64,000 bases of DNA from Gaiellasilicea sp963730405 (GTDB taxonomy: Bacteria; Actinomycetota; Thermoleophilia; Gaiellales; Gaiellaceae): positions 1 through 64,000 of the forward strand of contig CAVSRW010000011.1 of NCBI GenBank assembly GCA_963730405.1, read 5' to 3'. Under the pieces are notes generated by a model, which was not told where the DNA came from, ran no database searches, and saw nothing but the letters and a program-made list of their open reading frames with translations. Position numbers and translations under genes: made by a program. This document shows, one piece after another, positions 10,702 to 20,388 of this stretch (position 1 is its first letter; each line of letters opens with the position of its first letter).

Positions 10702-10735
10702 GACGGAGGGGAGAGCCGGCGCTCTCCCCTCCGTC
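10702..10735 (-). terminator. Terminator of the pyrophosphatase gene
   Basis: Perfect 15-bp stem (GACGGAGGGGAGAGC and its complement) with loop CGGC, 4 bp past the hppA stop codon. It ends just before the promoter of subtilase 3. Confidence 0.75.
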
Positions 10736-10739
10736 AGGT

Positions 10740-12779
10740 CTAGCCGTGGATCGAGACGAGCAGCGGGATGATCAGGATCGCGACGATGTTGGCGATCTTG
10801 ATCATCGGGTTGATCGCCGGGCCGGCCGTGTCCTTGTAGGGATCGCCGACGGTGTCGCCGGTGACCGAGGCGGCGTGCGCCTCGGAGCCCTTGCCGCCGT
10901 AGGCGCCGTCCTCGATCAGCTTCTTCGCGTTGTCCCAGGCGCCGCCGCCCGAGGTCATCGCGATCGCGAGGAAGAGGCCGGTGACGATCGTGCCGATCAG
11001 GAGCCCGCCGAGCATCTCCGGGCTGATGATCCCGACCGCGATCGGGATCGCGACCGGGATCAGCGCCGGCAGCATCATCTTGTTGATCGCCGACTTCGCG
11101 ACGATGTCGACGGCCCGGCTGTAGTCGGGCCGCTGGGTGCCCTCCATGATCCCGGGCATCTCCCTGAACTGCCGCCGCACCTCGACGACGACCTCGCCGC
11201 CGACCCGGCCGACGGCCGTCATCGCGAGCGCGGCGAAGAGGAACGGCATCATCCCGCCGATGAAGAGGCCGGCGATCACGTACGGGATCGCCGAGGTTGA
11301 AGCTGATGTTCAGCCCCTCGTCGTCGAGGCCGCGCGTGTACTCGTCGAAGAGGACGAGCGCGGCGAGGCCGGCCGAGCCGATCGCGTAGCCCTTCGTGAC
11401 CGCCTTCGTCGTGTTGCCGACCGCGTCGAGCGGGTCGGTGATCGCGCGGACGGACTCGTCCAGATGCGCCATCTCGGCGATCCCGCCGGCGTTGTCGGTG
11501 ACGGGGCCGAACGCGTCGAGCGCGACGATCAGGCCGCACATCGAGAGCTGGGCCATCACGGCGACGCCGATCCCGTAGAGGCCGGCGATCTCGTAGGCGG
11601 CGATGATCCCGGCCGCGATCACGATCACCGGAGCCGCGGTCGCGCGCATGCCGACGGCGAGGCCCTCGATGATGTTCGTCGCGTGGCCGGTCTGCGACGC
11701 CTTCGAGATCGACTTGACGGGGTTCCAGCGCGAGCCCGGTGTAGAACTCGGTGATCGCGACGAGCGAGAACGTGATCACGAGGCCGACGAGCGCCGAGCC
11801 GTAGAGCTCGCCGAAGCTGAAGCGGCCGCTCGTCGAACGCAGTCGTGACGGGGATGAAGCCGATCGCCGAGAGCACCGTGGCGACGATGACGCTCTTGTA
11901 GAGCGCGTTGATGATCGAGCCGCCCTTGCCGATCCGGGCGAAGTAGATCCCGATCACGGAGGCGAGGATCGAGACGCCGCCGAGCGCGAGCGGGAAGAGC
12001 GGCAGGTTCCCGAGCGGGAACGCGGTCCCCAGCAGCATCACGGCGACGGCGGTGACCGCGTACGTCTCGAACAGGTCGGCCGCCATGCCGGCGCAGTCGC
12101 CGACGTTGTCGCCGACGTTGTCCGCGATCACGGCCGGGTTGCGCGGGTCGTCCTCGGGGATGCCCGCCTCGATCTTGCCGACGAGGTCGGCGCCGACGTC
12201 GGCGGCCTTCGTGAAGATGCCGCCGCCGAGGCGCGCGAAGACGGAGATCAGCGAGCCGCCGAAGGCGAGCCCGATCAGGGCGTCGATCGCGGTCTCCTGG
12301 CTCTTGTCGAAGAACTCGGTGAGGATGCCGTAGTAGCCGGCGACGCCGAGCAGGCCGAGGCCGACGACGAGCAGACCGGCGACGGAGCCCGCCTTGAAGG
12401 CGACGTCGAACGCGGGTCGCAGGCCCTGCTTCGCGGCCTCCGCGGTGCGGACGTTCGAGCGCACGGCGACGTTCATGCCGATGAAGCCCGCCGCGGCGGA
12501 GAGCACGGCGCCGATCGCGAAGCCGATCGCCGTCGCCCAGCCGAGCTCGGGATAGAACCCGATCGCCAGGAACGGCACGAGCGCGACCGCCGCGATCGTC
12601 GTGTACTGGCGGCGCAGGTACGCCGCGGCGCCCTCCTGCACGGCGCGGGCGATCTCCTGCATCCGCTCGCTGCCGGCGGGCTGCTGCAGCAGCCACCAGG
12701 TGAAGTAGAGCCCGAATCCGACCGCGACGCCCGCGCAGACGAGCGCGAACGCAACAGCGTGGTCATTGAAGAAGTCCAT
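10740..12779 (-). CDS. hppA: Membrane-bound proton-pumping pyrophosphatase, K+-independent type, frameshifted
   Basis: Integral membrane enzyme that hydrolyses pyrophosphate and pumps protons outward. ATG at 12779 follows GGAGG. Substrate-site motifs are clear: DVGADLVGKIEAG, NVGDNVGDCAGMAADLFE, and near the C-terminus GGAWDNAKKLIEDGAYG and SVTGDTVGDPYKDTAG. The sequence AVGNTTKAVTKGYAIGSA carries Lys where K+-dependent enzymes have Ala, which in this family marks K+-independent proton pumps. The expected length is about 680 residues with 16 membrane segments. Slips near 11835, 11725 and 11290 split it into four frames; every segment is otherwise normal, so sequence error is likelier than inactivation. 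It is a single gene with its own terminator. Confidence 0.93.
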
Positions 12780-12873
12780 CAAGCCTCCGTCCGAATTGCC
12801 CCGTCACAAAGTCAGCGCCGAGGCGTGCTCGGCGCGGGGGATTATGTAGCACAAGCGACGGCGGTTGCCCCGT

Positions 12874-13158
12874 TCAGGAGCCCTGCTCGACCGCCGCCGC
12901 GTAGGCGAGCTGGAGGTTCGCGGTCACCTGCTCGAAGTCGCGCGTCAGCTCGGGCGGGACCGTGCCGGCGAGGACCGGAACGAGCGCGCGGAGCGCTTCG
13001 ATCGCGAGCCGCGCCTGCTCGAGGTCGCGGTGCTCGGCGGCGAGGCGGTGGTAGGCGAGCGAGGAGACGGTCGAGAGCGTCTGCACGAGCAGGTCGGAGA
13101 CCTGCAGCCGGCTCAGCGCGTCGAGGAGCTCCTGCTCGCTGATCCCGTCGTCAGCCAC
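12874..13158 (-). CDS. DUF1844-like small protein
   Basis: A 94-residue, probably soluble helical protein. GTG at 13158 overlaps the stop of the upstream ligase gene (TGA 13151-13153), so translation is coupled. Motifs such as QVSDLLVQTLSTVSSLAYHR and DLEQARLAIEALRALVPVL, with an acidic, leucine-rich pattern, fit the DUF1844 family, which has no established role. It is the last gene of the rex - glycosyltransferase - ybdK chain. The larger frame that fuses it to the ligase is only a reading-frame coincidence. Confidence 0.65.
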   Translation of the reverse strand: MADDGISEQELLDALSRLQVSDLLVQTLSTVSSLAYHRLAAEHRDLEQARLAIEALRALVPVLAGTVPPELTRDFEQVTANLQLAYAAAVEQGS

Positions 13159-14303
13159 GGACCGGAACACCGGCCTGCTCGGCGTAGATCTCCTCCAGCG
13201 TCGCCCCCTCCTCGAAGCGCGCGATCTGCCGCTCGGCGGCATTGCGCTCGGGGATCGCGAGGTACGGGGCGGCGCCGATCTCGTCCGCCACCGGCGCCAC
13301 CCACTCGAGCAGGCGCTCGAGCCGCGCACGCGCAGGCAGCACGTCGCCGCGCTCGAAGTCGATCAGCTCGCCCGAGAGGCCGTAGCGGATCGCGCGCCAC
13401 ATGTTCTCCTCGATCAGCCGGTGCGGCAGGTCGGCGAGCGGCTCGCCCTCGTCGTGGGCGCGCGCGATCCGGGCCGCGAGCGAGGCGCCGAAGGCAGCGA
13501 GCGACTGCGCCTCGGCGAGGTCGGGCTGGCCGTCCGCGATCCGGATCTCCACCGTCGGGAAGCCGAGGTGCGGGCGCACGCTCCACCAGAGCTGCGTGTG
13601 CTCGGTGACGGAGCCCGTCTCGTAGAGGAAGCGGACGTAGTCCTGGTACTCCTGCCAGGAGGCAAACGCGTCCGGGACGCCGCAGCGGGGAAAGAAGCGC
13701 GTGAAGATCTGCGTCCGCGCCGAGTGCAGGCCGGTGTTCACGTTCTCGACGAAGGGCGAACTGGCCGAGAGGGCGAGCATCTCGGGCAGGAAGTTGCGGA
13801 GGCCGTTCGTGACCGCGATCGCGCGGTCGGCGCCGCGGATGCCGACGTGGACGTGAAGCCCGAAGGTGTTGTTGCGCCAGACGACGTAGCGGAGCAGCTC
13901 GTCGTTGCGGCGGTAGTGCGGCGTGTCGATGATCCGCTGGTCCTTCCAGTCGGCCCAGGGGTGCGTTCCGGTCGCGGCGAGCCCGATCCCGAGCGTGCTC
14001 GACGAGCGCGTCGAGCTGCGCTCGGCGCTCCGTCATCGCGGCGGGGATCTCGGCGAACGACTCACAGCGCCCGGTCTTGATCTCGACCTCGGAGGCGATC
14101 AGCTCGCCGACGAGGTTCGGCGCCAGCGGGGTCGCCTGCGCGGCAGCCTGCACGTCCTCGAAGCGGTTGACGAGGTCGAGCGAGACCGGGTCGAGCAGCG
14201 CGAACTCCTCCTCGACCGCGATCGTGAAGTCGGTGCCGCCTTCGAACCCCTCGCGTGCAGCGTCGAGGAGCTCGGCGTAGCCGAGCCGTTGCTCGTCACC
14301 CAT
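13151..14303 (-). CDS. Carboxylate-amine ligase, YbdK/glutamate-cysteine ligase type 2, frameshifted
   Basis: ATP-dependent ligase of the GCS2 family (about 383 residues), which joins an amino acid to a carboxylate; members show weak glutamate-cysteine ligase activity. The N-terminus has FTIAVEEEFALLDPVSLDLV (the metal/ATP-binding EEE motif). Later motifs are HVHVGIRGADRAIAVTNGLR, NTGLHSARTQIFTRFFPR and LWWSVRPHLGFPTVEIRIAD. The ATG at 14303 overlaps the end of the glycosyltransferase gene. A single slip near 13995, just after LDALVEH, shifts the frame; the continuation LGIGLAATGTHPWADWKD is in the next frame. The natural stop is TGA at 13151. A real substrate cannot be told from sequence. 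Confidence 0.85.
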
Positions 14304-15555
14304 CGGCGGGAGGGTAGTTGAACGGCTCCAGCAGGCGGCGTGCAACGCCGGCCCAGCTCCAGCGGCCGACGGTGGCGGCGCGCGCCGCCGCGCGCACGGC
14401 CGCCCGGTCGGCCGCCGGCAGCGAGAGCAGCTCGCTCAGCTTCGCCGCCAGCTCGGCGGCGTTCCCGGTCTCGAAGCTCGCGAGGTGACGAAGCTGGGGC
14501 GGGTACTCCTGCTCGAGCCCCTCGGCGATCTCGGCCAGCCCCGAGTGACGGGCGACGAGCGGCGGCGAGCCGGCAGCGGCCGCCTCGGCCGCGACCATGC
14601 CGAACGCCTCCGGGAAGATGGACGGGACCACCGTCGCGTCGGCGAGCGCGAGCAGGTGGACGAGATGGCGGTGCTCGAGCGGGCCGGTGAAGAGCGTGCG
14701 CGGGCCGGCCGCGGCCTCCAGCGTCTCGCGGTAGTCGCCGAAGCCGACGATCACGGCGCGGGCGTCGACCTGCCGGAGCGCCTCGAGCAGGACGTGGACG
14801 CCCTTGTTGTAGAGGAGCTTCCCGAAGTAGACGACGGTCGGCTCGTCGCCCGCGAGGAAGGCCGCCAGGCGCTGCGCGTTCCCCTCGTCCGGGAGCCGCT
14901 CGTTCGCGCTGCCGGGATTCGGCGGATCCTGCGCCGCCTCGTCGAGCAGGCCGGCGAGCGCCTCCGCGCGCGGGCGCGGACGCCACTCGTCGACGTCGAC
15001 CCCGGGCGGCACTTCGTGCACTCGGTCGACGTGACCGACGACGTCCTCCAGCACTTCGCGGATGTGGGCGGAGCCGACGAAGACCGCCTCCGCCTGCGCG
15101 AGCGCCTCCCGCCCCCAGGCCGACAGCGCCGCGTTGCCGCGCATCGAGTACTCGAGCTCCGAGCCGTGCGCCTTCACCGCGAAGCGCGCCCCGGAGGCGG
15201 CGCCGACCGGGCCGCCGAGCAGGACGTGGTTCGTGAAGACGAGGTCGGCCGGCAGGTGCTCCCGGAGCGCCGCGGCGTTGCGCTCGACCCACGCGTCGAG
15301 CTCGGCCCGGGAGCAATCCTGGACGAGCTTGACCTCGTAGCCCTCGTAGCGGTCGAGCACGAAGACCGGCAGCAGCCCGCCGACGTCCGGCCGCACCGCG
15401 ACGGCGCCGCCGAGGTCGTAGAGCTCCGGCTCGGGCTCCTGGCTGAGGACGGTGACCTCGTGCCCCGCCCGCATCCACTCGCGCGCCAACGCGCGCGTGT
15501 AGACGTTCGAGCCCGTGCCGCCGAGGAGGTAGCCGTGCCAGATCAGGATCTTCAC
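14296..15555 (-). CDS. Glycosyltransferase, GT4-like fold B
   Basis: A 419-residue retaining glycosyltransferase of the GT-B type that moves a sugar from a nucleotide donor. The N-terminal acceptor domain starts MKILIWHGYLLGGTGSNVYT, with the glycine loop for the donor. The C-terminal donor domain has VVYFGKLLYNKGVHVLLEAL and the E-x7-E motif region PSIFPEAFGMVAAEAAAAG. GTG at 15555 is the only sensible start, 25 bp after the Rex stop codon. The frame is intact. It shares an operon with rex and overlaps ybdK by 8 bp. Acceptor and product are unknown; no membrane anchor or sugar-nucleotide genes lie nearby. Confidence 0.88.
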   Translation of the reverse strand: MKILIWHGYLLGGTGSNVYTRALAREWMRAGHEVTVLSQEPEPELYDLGGAVAVRPDVGGLLPVFVLDRYEGYEVKLVQDCSRAELDAWVERNAAALREHLPADLVFTNHVLLGGPVGAASGARFAVKAHGSELEYSMRGNAALSAWGREALAQAEAVFVGSAHIREVLEDVVGHVDRVHEVPPGVDVDEWRPRPRAEALAGLLDEAAQDPPNPGSANERLPDEGNAQRLAAFLAGDEPTVVYFGKLLYNKGVHVLLEALRQVDARAVIVGFGDYRETLEAAAGPRTLFTGPLEHRHLVHLLALADATVVPSIFPEAFGMVAAEAAAAGSPPLVARHSGLAEIAEGLEQEYPPQLRHLASFETGNAAELAAKLSELLSLPAADRAAVRAAARAATVGRWSWAGVARRLLEPFNYPPADG

Positions 15556-15580
15556 GGCCGGCGCGCTCGTTTCGCTCTGT

Positions 15581-16201
15581 CTAGGTCAGATGGAAGTAGA
15601 GGGCGTAGAGCAGCTCGACGGCGGGATTCGAGGCGTGGACGGCGACGTCCGACGGCACGTCGAGGAGCGCCTCCGAGTAGTTGAAGATGATCTTCACGCC
15701 CGCATCGATCAGGTCGTCCGCAGCCTGCTGGGCGCTGCCGGCGGGCACCGCGATCACGCCGACGATGATGTTGTTGTCGCGCACGGCCTCGCGCAGCTGC
15801 GCGTAGGGCTGGACGCTGAGGCTGCCGACCGCGCGCCCCGTCTTGTCGGGGTCGGTGTCGAGCACGGCGGCGATGTTGATCCCGTGCTCGGCGAAGATCG
15901 GCGAGCTCGCGATCGCCTGGCCGAGGCGGCCGGCGCCGACGAGGGCGATGTTGTGCTGCCCCTGCGTCCGCAGGATCTTGCGAATCTCGCCGAGGAGCGA
16001 GTCGATGTTGTAGCCGACCCCGCGCTTGCCGAACTTGCCGAAGCCGGAGAGGTCACGGCGGATCTGGGTCGCATTGATGTTGGTGTAGTCCGAGATCTCC
16101 TGCGAGGAGATCCTGTCCTTGCCCATCTTCTTCGCCTGCGTCAGCACCTGCAGGTAGCGGGAGAGACGCGCAGCCACCCCCACCGTCAACCGATCCGCCA
16201 A
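15581..16201 (-). CDS. rex: Redox-sensing transcriptional repressor Rex
   Basis: A 206-residue cytoplasmic repressor that senses the NADH/NAD+ ratio. The N-terminal winged helix includes ISSQEISDYTNINATQIRRD and SGFGKFGKRGVGYNI, the conserved DNA-reading and wing segment. The Rossmann domain starts NIALVGAGRLGQAIA (G-x-G-x-x-G), and the C-terminal swapped helix ends AVELLYALYFHLT. TTG at 16201 is preceded by AAGGGA 6 nt upstream. It sits between a glutaredoxin gene and a glycosyltransferase, with glutamate dehydrogenase upstream, which suggests a redox-linked operon. No convincing Rex operator was found in front of it. Confidence 0.95.
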   Translation of the reverse strand: MADRLTVGVAARLSRYLQVLTQAKKMGKDRISSQEISDYTNINATQIRRDLSGFGKFGKRGVGYNIDSLLGEIRKILRTQGQHNIALVGAGRLGQAIASSPIFAEHGINIAAVLDTDPDKTGRAVGSLSVQPYAQLREAVRDNNIIVGVIAVPAGSAQQAADDLIDAGVKIIFNYSEALLDVPSDVAVHASNPAVELLYALYFHLT

Positions 16202-16275
16202 CTGGTTCCCTTCGTTGCTTGTAACAGCCTTCGTGACATTGTGCCGACGGTCTCCAGCGACCGGCGGCAGAACCG

Positions 16276-16500
16276 TCAGCGGCAGGCTTTCAGCCGCTGC
16301 CGTAGCGCTTCGGGCTGGACGAAGTACGTGAACGCGCGCTCGCCGTCGATCTCGAGGACGGGGATCGACTCGCGGTAGCTCGCCTCGAGCTCGGGCGAGC
16401 CGCCGATGTCGACGCGCTCGAAGTCGCCGGCGCAGACCTGCTCGACGACCTCGAGCGCCCGCTCGCAGAGGTGGCAGCCGTCGGCGACGTAGAGCGTGAC
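16276..16500 (-). CDS. Glutaredoxin-like thiol protein (DUF836 type), start unclear
   Basis: A short thioredoxin-fold protein of about 74 residues. It begins VTLYVADGCHLCERALE, with the CxxC redox pair at residues 9 and 12, and continues VDIGGSPELEASYRESIPVL (cis-Pro region) and FVQPEALRQRLKACR. The frame opens after an in-frame TGA at 16522-16524 but contains no ATG, GTG or TTG before the CxxC; the coordinate given starts at a GTC codon right behind the dehydrogenase stop. Either a rare start (ATC at 16507-16509) is used or the GTC is a misread GTG. A glutaredoxin gene next to rex is common in actinobacteria. It probably reduces protein disulfides. Confidence 0.75.
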   Translation of the reverse strand, partial: VTLYVADGCHLCERALEVVEQVCAGDFERVDIGGSPELEASYRESIPVLEIDGERAFTYFVQPEALRQRLKACR

Positions 16501-16501
16501 T

Positions 16502-17773
16502 CTAGGGATAGAGCCCCCGCGTCAGCGTTGCTTCCGAGACCCGGCGGACCGAGAGCCCGTAGGCCGCCATCCGCATGCTGGTCCGGTGCTGCTTCTTGGT
16601 CGCGAGCGTCTCCTGGAAGGCGCGGGTGATGATGTCGTCGAGCCGCTGGTTGACCTCTTCCTCCTTCCAGAAGTACTCCTGCAGCCCCTGCACCCACTCG
16701 AAGTAGGAGACGACGACGCCGCCTGCGTTTGCGAGCACGTCGGGGAGGACGAGGATGCCACGGTCCTCGAGGATCTCGTCGGCGGCCGGGGTGACGGGGC
16801 CGTTCGCGCCCTCGCAGACGATCCGTGCCTTCACGTGCTGGGCGTTGTCGGCGTTGATCACCTGCTCGAGCGCGCAGGGCGCGAGCACGTCGCACTCCAG
16901 CAGCAGCAGCTCGTCGTTCGTGATCGCGTCGGCCGAGGAGTAGCCCTCGAGCGTCCCGTGCTCCGCCTTCCAGGCGAGCACCGCGGGGATGTCGAGCCCG
17001 GCCGGAGCGTGCAGCCCGCTGCTCGAGTCCGAGACCGCAATCACGGCCGCCCCCTGCTCGTGCAGGAGCCGGGCGAGGTTGCGGCCGACGTTGCCGAAGC
17101 CCTGCACCACCACGCGCAGCCCGTCGATCCGCGTGTCCTCCTCACCGAGCGCATCTGCGATCACGTAGAGCGCGCCACGCGCGGTCGCCTCCTCGCGGCC
17201 GAGCGAGCCGCCGATCGCGAGCGGCTTGCCGGTGACGACACCGAGCACCGAGTGGCCCTTGTTCATCGAATAGGTGTCGAAGATCCAGGCCATCACGCTC
17301 GCGTCCGTGCCGACGTCGGGGGCGGGGATGTCCTTCTCGGGGCCGATCTCGTTGATGATCTCGCTCGTGTAGCGGCGCGTCAGGCGCTCGAGCTCGCCGC
17401 GCGACATCCTCTTCGGATCGCAGACGACGCCGCCCTTGGCGCCGCCGAACGGCAGGCCCATCAACGCGCACTTCCAGGTCATCCACATCGCGAGCGACTT
17501 CACCTCGTCGGTCGTGACGGCCGGGTGGTAGCGGATCCCGCCCTTCGAGGGGCCGCGGGCGATGTTGTGGGTGACGCGGTGCCCGCGGAAGACGCCGACG
17601 CTGCCGTCGTCCATCGTCACGGGGATCGAGACCTCGACTGCTTTCTTGCACTTCTCGAGGACGCGAATCAGGTTCGGATCGATCGCGAAGGTCTCCCCCA
17701 CGCGGCGCAGCTGTTCGCGCGCCAGCTCGAGCGGGTTCTCGCGAAGGTGTGTGGGCGCCTCGGCCGTAGACAT
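16502..17773 (-). CDS. gdhA: Glutamate dehydrogenase (hexameric)
   Basis: A 423-residue cytoplasmic enzyme interconverting glutamate and 2-oxoglutarate plus ammonia with NAD(P). Glutamate-binding and catalytic motifs are GPSKGGIRYHPAVTTDEV, MGLPFGGAKGGVVCDPK (catalytic Lys) and DIPAPDVGTDASVMAW (catalytic Asp). The coenzyme domain has VVVQGFGNVGRNLARLLHEQ and later IVCEGANGPVTPAAD. The length is usual for the bacterial and archaeal small hexameric class. ATG at 17773 follows AGGAGA. The frame is intact. It is the first gene of the run glutaredoxin - rex - glycosyltransferase. Coenzyme preference cannot be settled by eye. Confidence 0.96.
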   Translation of the reverse strand: MSTAEAPTHLRENPLELAREQLRRVGETFAIDPNLIRVLEKCKKAVEVSIPVTMDDGSVGVFRGHRVTHNIARGPSKGGIRYHPAVTTDEVKSLAMWMTWKCALMGLPFGGAKGGVVCDPKRMSRGELERLTRRYTSEIINEIGPEKDIPAPDVGTDASVMAWIFDTYSMNKGHSVLGVVTGKPLAIGGSLGREEATARGALYVIADALGEEDTRIDGLRVVVQGFGNVGRNLARLLHEQGAAVIAVSDSSSGLHAPAGLDIPAVLAWKAEHGTLEGYSSADAITNDELLLLECDVLAPCALEQVINADNAQHVKARIVCEGANGPVTPAADEILEDRGILVLPDVLANAGGVVVSYFEWVQGLQEYFWKEEEVNQRLDDIITRAFQETLATKKQHRTSMRMAAYGLSVRRVSEATLTRGLYP

Positions 17774-17829
17774 CGCAATCTCCTCTCTCGAGATCTCTCG
17801 AGGCCGCGCGGGAGTCTACCCCTCTCGGG

Positions 17830-20388
17830 TCAGCGAATCCTGAAGGTGACGGTCTCCGCCTCGGCCGGCCCGTCGGGGGGCACCGCGAGCACCCGCAGCC
17901 GGTACGGGCCCTTCGCCAGGGCACCGCCGCGGGGGCCTCGGCCGGTGAGCCCGAAGGCGTACCGGCCGGGCAGCACGTCGCGCAGCCGCGCGACGAGCCC
18001 GAGCCGCTCGCCGCCGCGCCAGAGCTCGACGTCGAGCCGGGAGAGCGGACGCAGCTGGCGTCGCCCCGCGAGGTCGCGCACCTGGCCCGCCTGCACGGTG
18101 AGCACCGCCGGCGCCCGGTCCGAGGCGCGGAAACTGCGGGCCGAGATGCCGACGCGGCCGATCAGCGCCGAGCCCTTGAAGGGCAGCGCGACCGCCCATG
18201 GGACGACGACGCGGCCGCCGCCTGAGACCTCGAGCCGCGCCCGCCCCTGGATCGCGCCGACGCGGCGGGGGAGGAAGGTCAGGCGGGCGGTCAGCTTGAC
18301 CGGCGCGCTCGCACCGGGCTCGAGGCGGACGCGCGCCGGCGCCGCCGTGACCGAGAGGCCAGCGATCGCCTCGGTCGCCGCGGCGACGTCGACCGTGACG
18401 CGGCGGGAGGAGACGTTCCGCAGCGAGAGCCGGCGCACGGCGCTCCAGCCCGGCTTGTCGGCCGAGCCGAAGCCGACCGTGGCGGGCTCGGCGACGACCT
18501 CTGCCGCCGCGGCCGCGAGCGGGTCGAGCGTGCCGGCGCCCTGCGCCGCGGCCGGGCTCGCGGCGACGCGGATGCTCGTGCCGACGAGGGCGCCCTTCAG
18601 CGCAGCCGCGTCGAGCTCGGGACGGGCCTGGGCGAGCGCGGCCGCGGCGCCGCCGGCGAGCGCGGTCGCCGCGCTCGTGCCGCTGATCGTGGCGTACCGT
18701 GCGGTGCGATCGGCGTTCCGGCCCGGATCTGCGGTGACGAGCTCGACGCCCGGTGCCGCCGCCTCGGGCTTGATCCCGCCGCCGAATGCGAGGCCCTGCG
18801 ATGAGAAGGGTGCGATCGTGGCCCGGCGCGCGTTCGTGCGCCAGCCGGGTGCACCGAGCGAGACGTTCACCTCGGTGCCGCGGGCGAGGGCGGAGCGGAC
18901 GGCGCCGGCCGCGTCGCGCGGGATCCCGATCACCGGGACGTCGAGGCGGTCGTCGAGACCGAGCGCGCCCGCCGGGACGACGCCGTCGACGAGGATCGCC
19001 GCCGCGCCGGCAAGAGCAGCGGAGCGCGCCTCGTCCGTCGGCCCCGACGCCCGCGAGAGCAGCGTCGCCCGTCCGGCTACGAGGCTGTAGCCGCGGTCGT
19101 CGAAGTAACGGGCGAGGGGCGTGCTGCGCGGGCCGCCGGCGACGTCCCGTCGCGGCCGCGCGACCGTGAGCGCGAGCGCACCCGTCGGTGCGGCGGCGCC
19201 CGCGAGCGCGACCTCGCGGTCGAGCAGGACGTGCAGGCCCGCACGCACGACCACGCGGACCGTGGCCGTCTCGTTGCGAAGGTCCGCGGCCGCGACGGTG
19301 AGCGCGGCCGGTGCGCCACCCGGGCCGCCGACGCTGCCGTAGCTGGGGCCGGCTGGACCTTCGTTCCCGGCGGGGACGACGACGAGCGTGTCGAGCTGCG
19401 CGGCGCCCCGGACGGCGCGTGCGATCGGCCCGTCGGAGAAGGACGCGAACGGCTCGGTGACGCCGACCACCGCGACCCGCGCCGCGTCGAGCACGTCCCC
19501 GTCGGCATCGGGATCGACCGCCCGCTCGATCCCGGCCAGCAGCTGGTCGGTGCGGCCGTAGACGGCGAACCCGCCCTGGGCGCTCGGCTGCCAGCCGGCG
19601 ACGCGGATGGGCAGGATCCGCGCGGCCGGAACGACGCCGCGGATCCCGCCGGGGCCGCCTCTGCCGGCGATCAGTCCCGCCAGCTGCGTGCCGTGCCGCT
19701 CGAGCCGCGTCGGCTCGTCGGGGTGCGCGCGGGCGATCCCGCGGCGCTCGGGGTCGATCATGTCGACGCCGTCCAGCAGGCGGTCGCGGATGAACGGATG
19801 CGTGAAGTCGACGCCGGTGTCGAGCAGCGCGACGGTGATGCCGCTGCCGTCGAACCCGGGGATCCCGAGCTCGGCGCGGCGGCCCGCTCCGGGTGCGAAC
19901 GCGGGGCCCTGCAACTCAGCGGCGGACAGCGCGGCCGGGTACGCCGCCCGCACCGGGTAGACACCGAGCACGTCCTCGTCGCGCTCGAGCAGCGCGAGCG
20001 CCCGTCCGTCGATCGGCGCCGCGAAGCCGTTGAACGTCCGCGTGTAGACGAAGTCCGGCACGATCTGGATCCCCTCACGCGACAGCCGCGCGGCGATCTG
20101 CTTCTGCGCTGCCAGTGCCCCGGCCGTCCACTGCCGCATCGCCGACTCGGTCGCAGTGCCGCCGGCCTCGGCCATCCGGTCGGCGAGGGAGGGGTTCTTG
20201 AGCACGACGATCATCCGCTGGCCGATCGCGATCGCGGCACGGTCGCCGTCGACGAAACCCCGCCAGGCGGCGGCGCCGTCCTCGGCCGCGACCGGCGGCT
20301 GGGCGCTCTGGCCGCCCCCGGCCGCCAGGAGCGCGACGACGATCGCCAGCCCGGCTGCGAGCCTGCGGCGGTCAGGCCCGCGATGCAT
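17830..20388 (-). CDS. Secreted S8 subtilase 4, intact, coupled to tsaD
   Basis: An approximately 850-residue extracellular serine protease in one open frame, unlike the three broken copies at 1-10.6 kb. The ATG at 20388 (MHRGPDRRR) lies inside the end of tsaD; a TTG at 20403 is an alternative. Signal segment: LAAGLAIVVALLAAGGGQSA. Catalytic Asp is in VALLDTGVDFTHP, His in ERHGTQLAGLIAG, oxyanion Asn in VVVPAGNEGPAG and Ser in TISGTSAATALAGG. A PA-type domain (RATLLSRASGPTDE to VPVIGIPRDAAGAV) sits before the Ser. The C-terminal 200 residues are Ig-like (LSLRNVSSRRVTVDV; FRASDRAPAVLTVQAG). It is translationally coupled to tsaD, an odd partner. Confidence 0.92.
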   Translation of the reverse strand: MHRGPDRRRLAAGLAIVVALLAAGGGQSAQPPVAAEDGAAAWRGFVDGDRAAIAIGQRMIVVLKNPSLADRMAEAGGTATESAMRQWTAGALAAQKQIAARLSREGIQIVPDFVYTRTFNGFAAPIDGRALALLERDEDVLGVYPVRAAYPAALSAAELQGPAFAPGAGRRAELGIPGFDGSGITVALLDTGVDFTHPFIRDRLLDGVDMIDPERRGIARAHPDEPTRLERHGTQLAGLIAGRGGPGGIRGVVPAARILPIRVAGWQPSAQGGFAVYGRTDQLLAGIERAVDPDADGDVLDAARVAVVGVTEPFASFSDGPIARAVRGAAQLDTLVVVPAGNEGPAGPSYGSVGGPGGAPAALTVAAADLRNETATVRVVVRAGLHVLLDREVALAGAAAPTGALALTVARPRRDVAGGPRSTPLARYFDDRGYSLVAGRATLLSRASGPTDEARSAALAGAAAILVDGVVPAGALGLDDRLDVPVIGIPRDAAGAVRSALARGTEVNVSLGAPGWRTNARRATIAPFSSQGLAFGGGIKPEAAAPGVELVTADPGRNADRTARYATISGTSAATALAGGAAAALAQARPELDAAALKGALVGTSIRVAASPAAAQGAGTLDPLAAAAAEVVAEPATVGFGSADKPGWSAVRRLSLRNVSSRRVTVDVAAATEAIAGLSVTAAPARVRLEPGASAPVKLTARLTFLPRRVGAIQGRARLEVSGGGRVVVPWAVALPFKGSALIGRVGISARSFRASDRAPAVLTVQAGQVRDLAGRRQLRPLSRLDVELWRGGERLGLVARLRDVLPGRYAFGLTGRGPRGGALAKGPYRLRVLAVPPDGPAEAETVTFRIR

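Noticed and set aside
12830..12870. Possible promoter TACATAAT upstream of hppA
   Set aside because: The -10-like word is present but no -35 at a suitable distance could be supported.
16220..16238. Imperfect palindrome TGTAACAGCCTTCGTGACA upstream of rex, considered as a Rex operator
   Set aside because: Arms match only 5 of 6 and the spacing does not fit the known Rex site (TTGTGnnn to nnnCACAA type).
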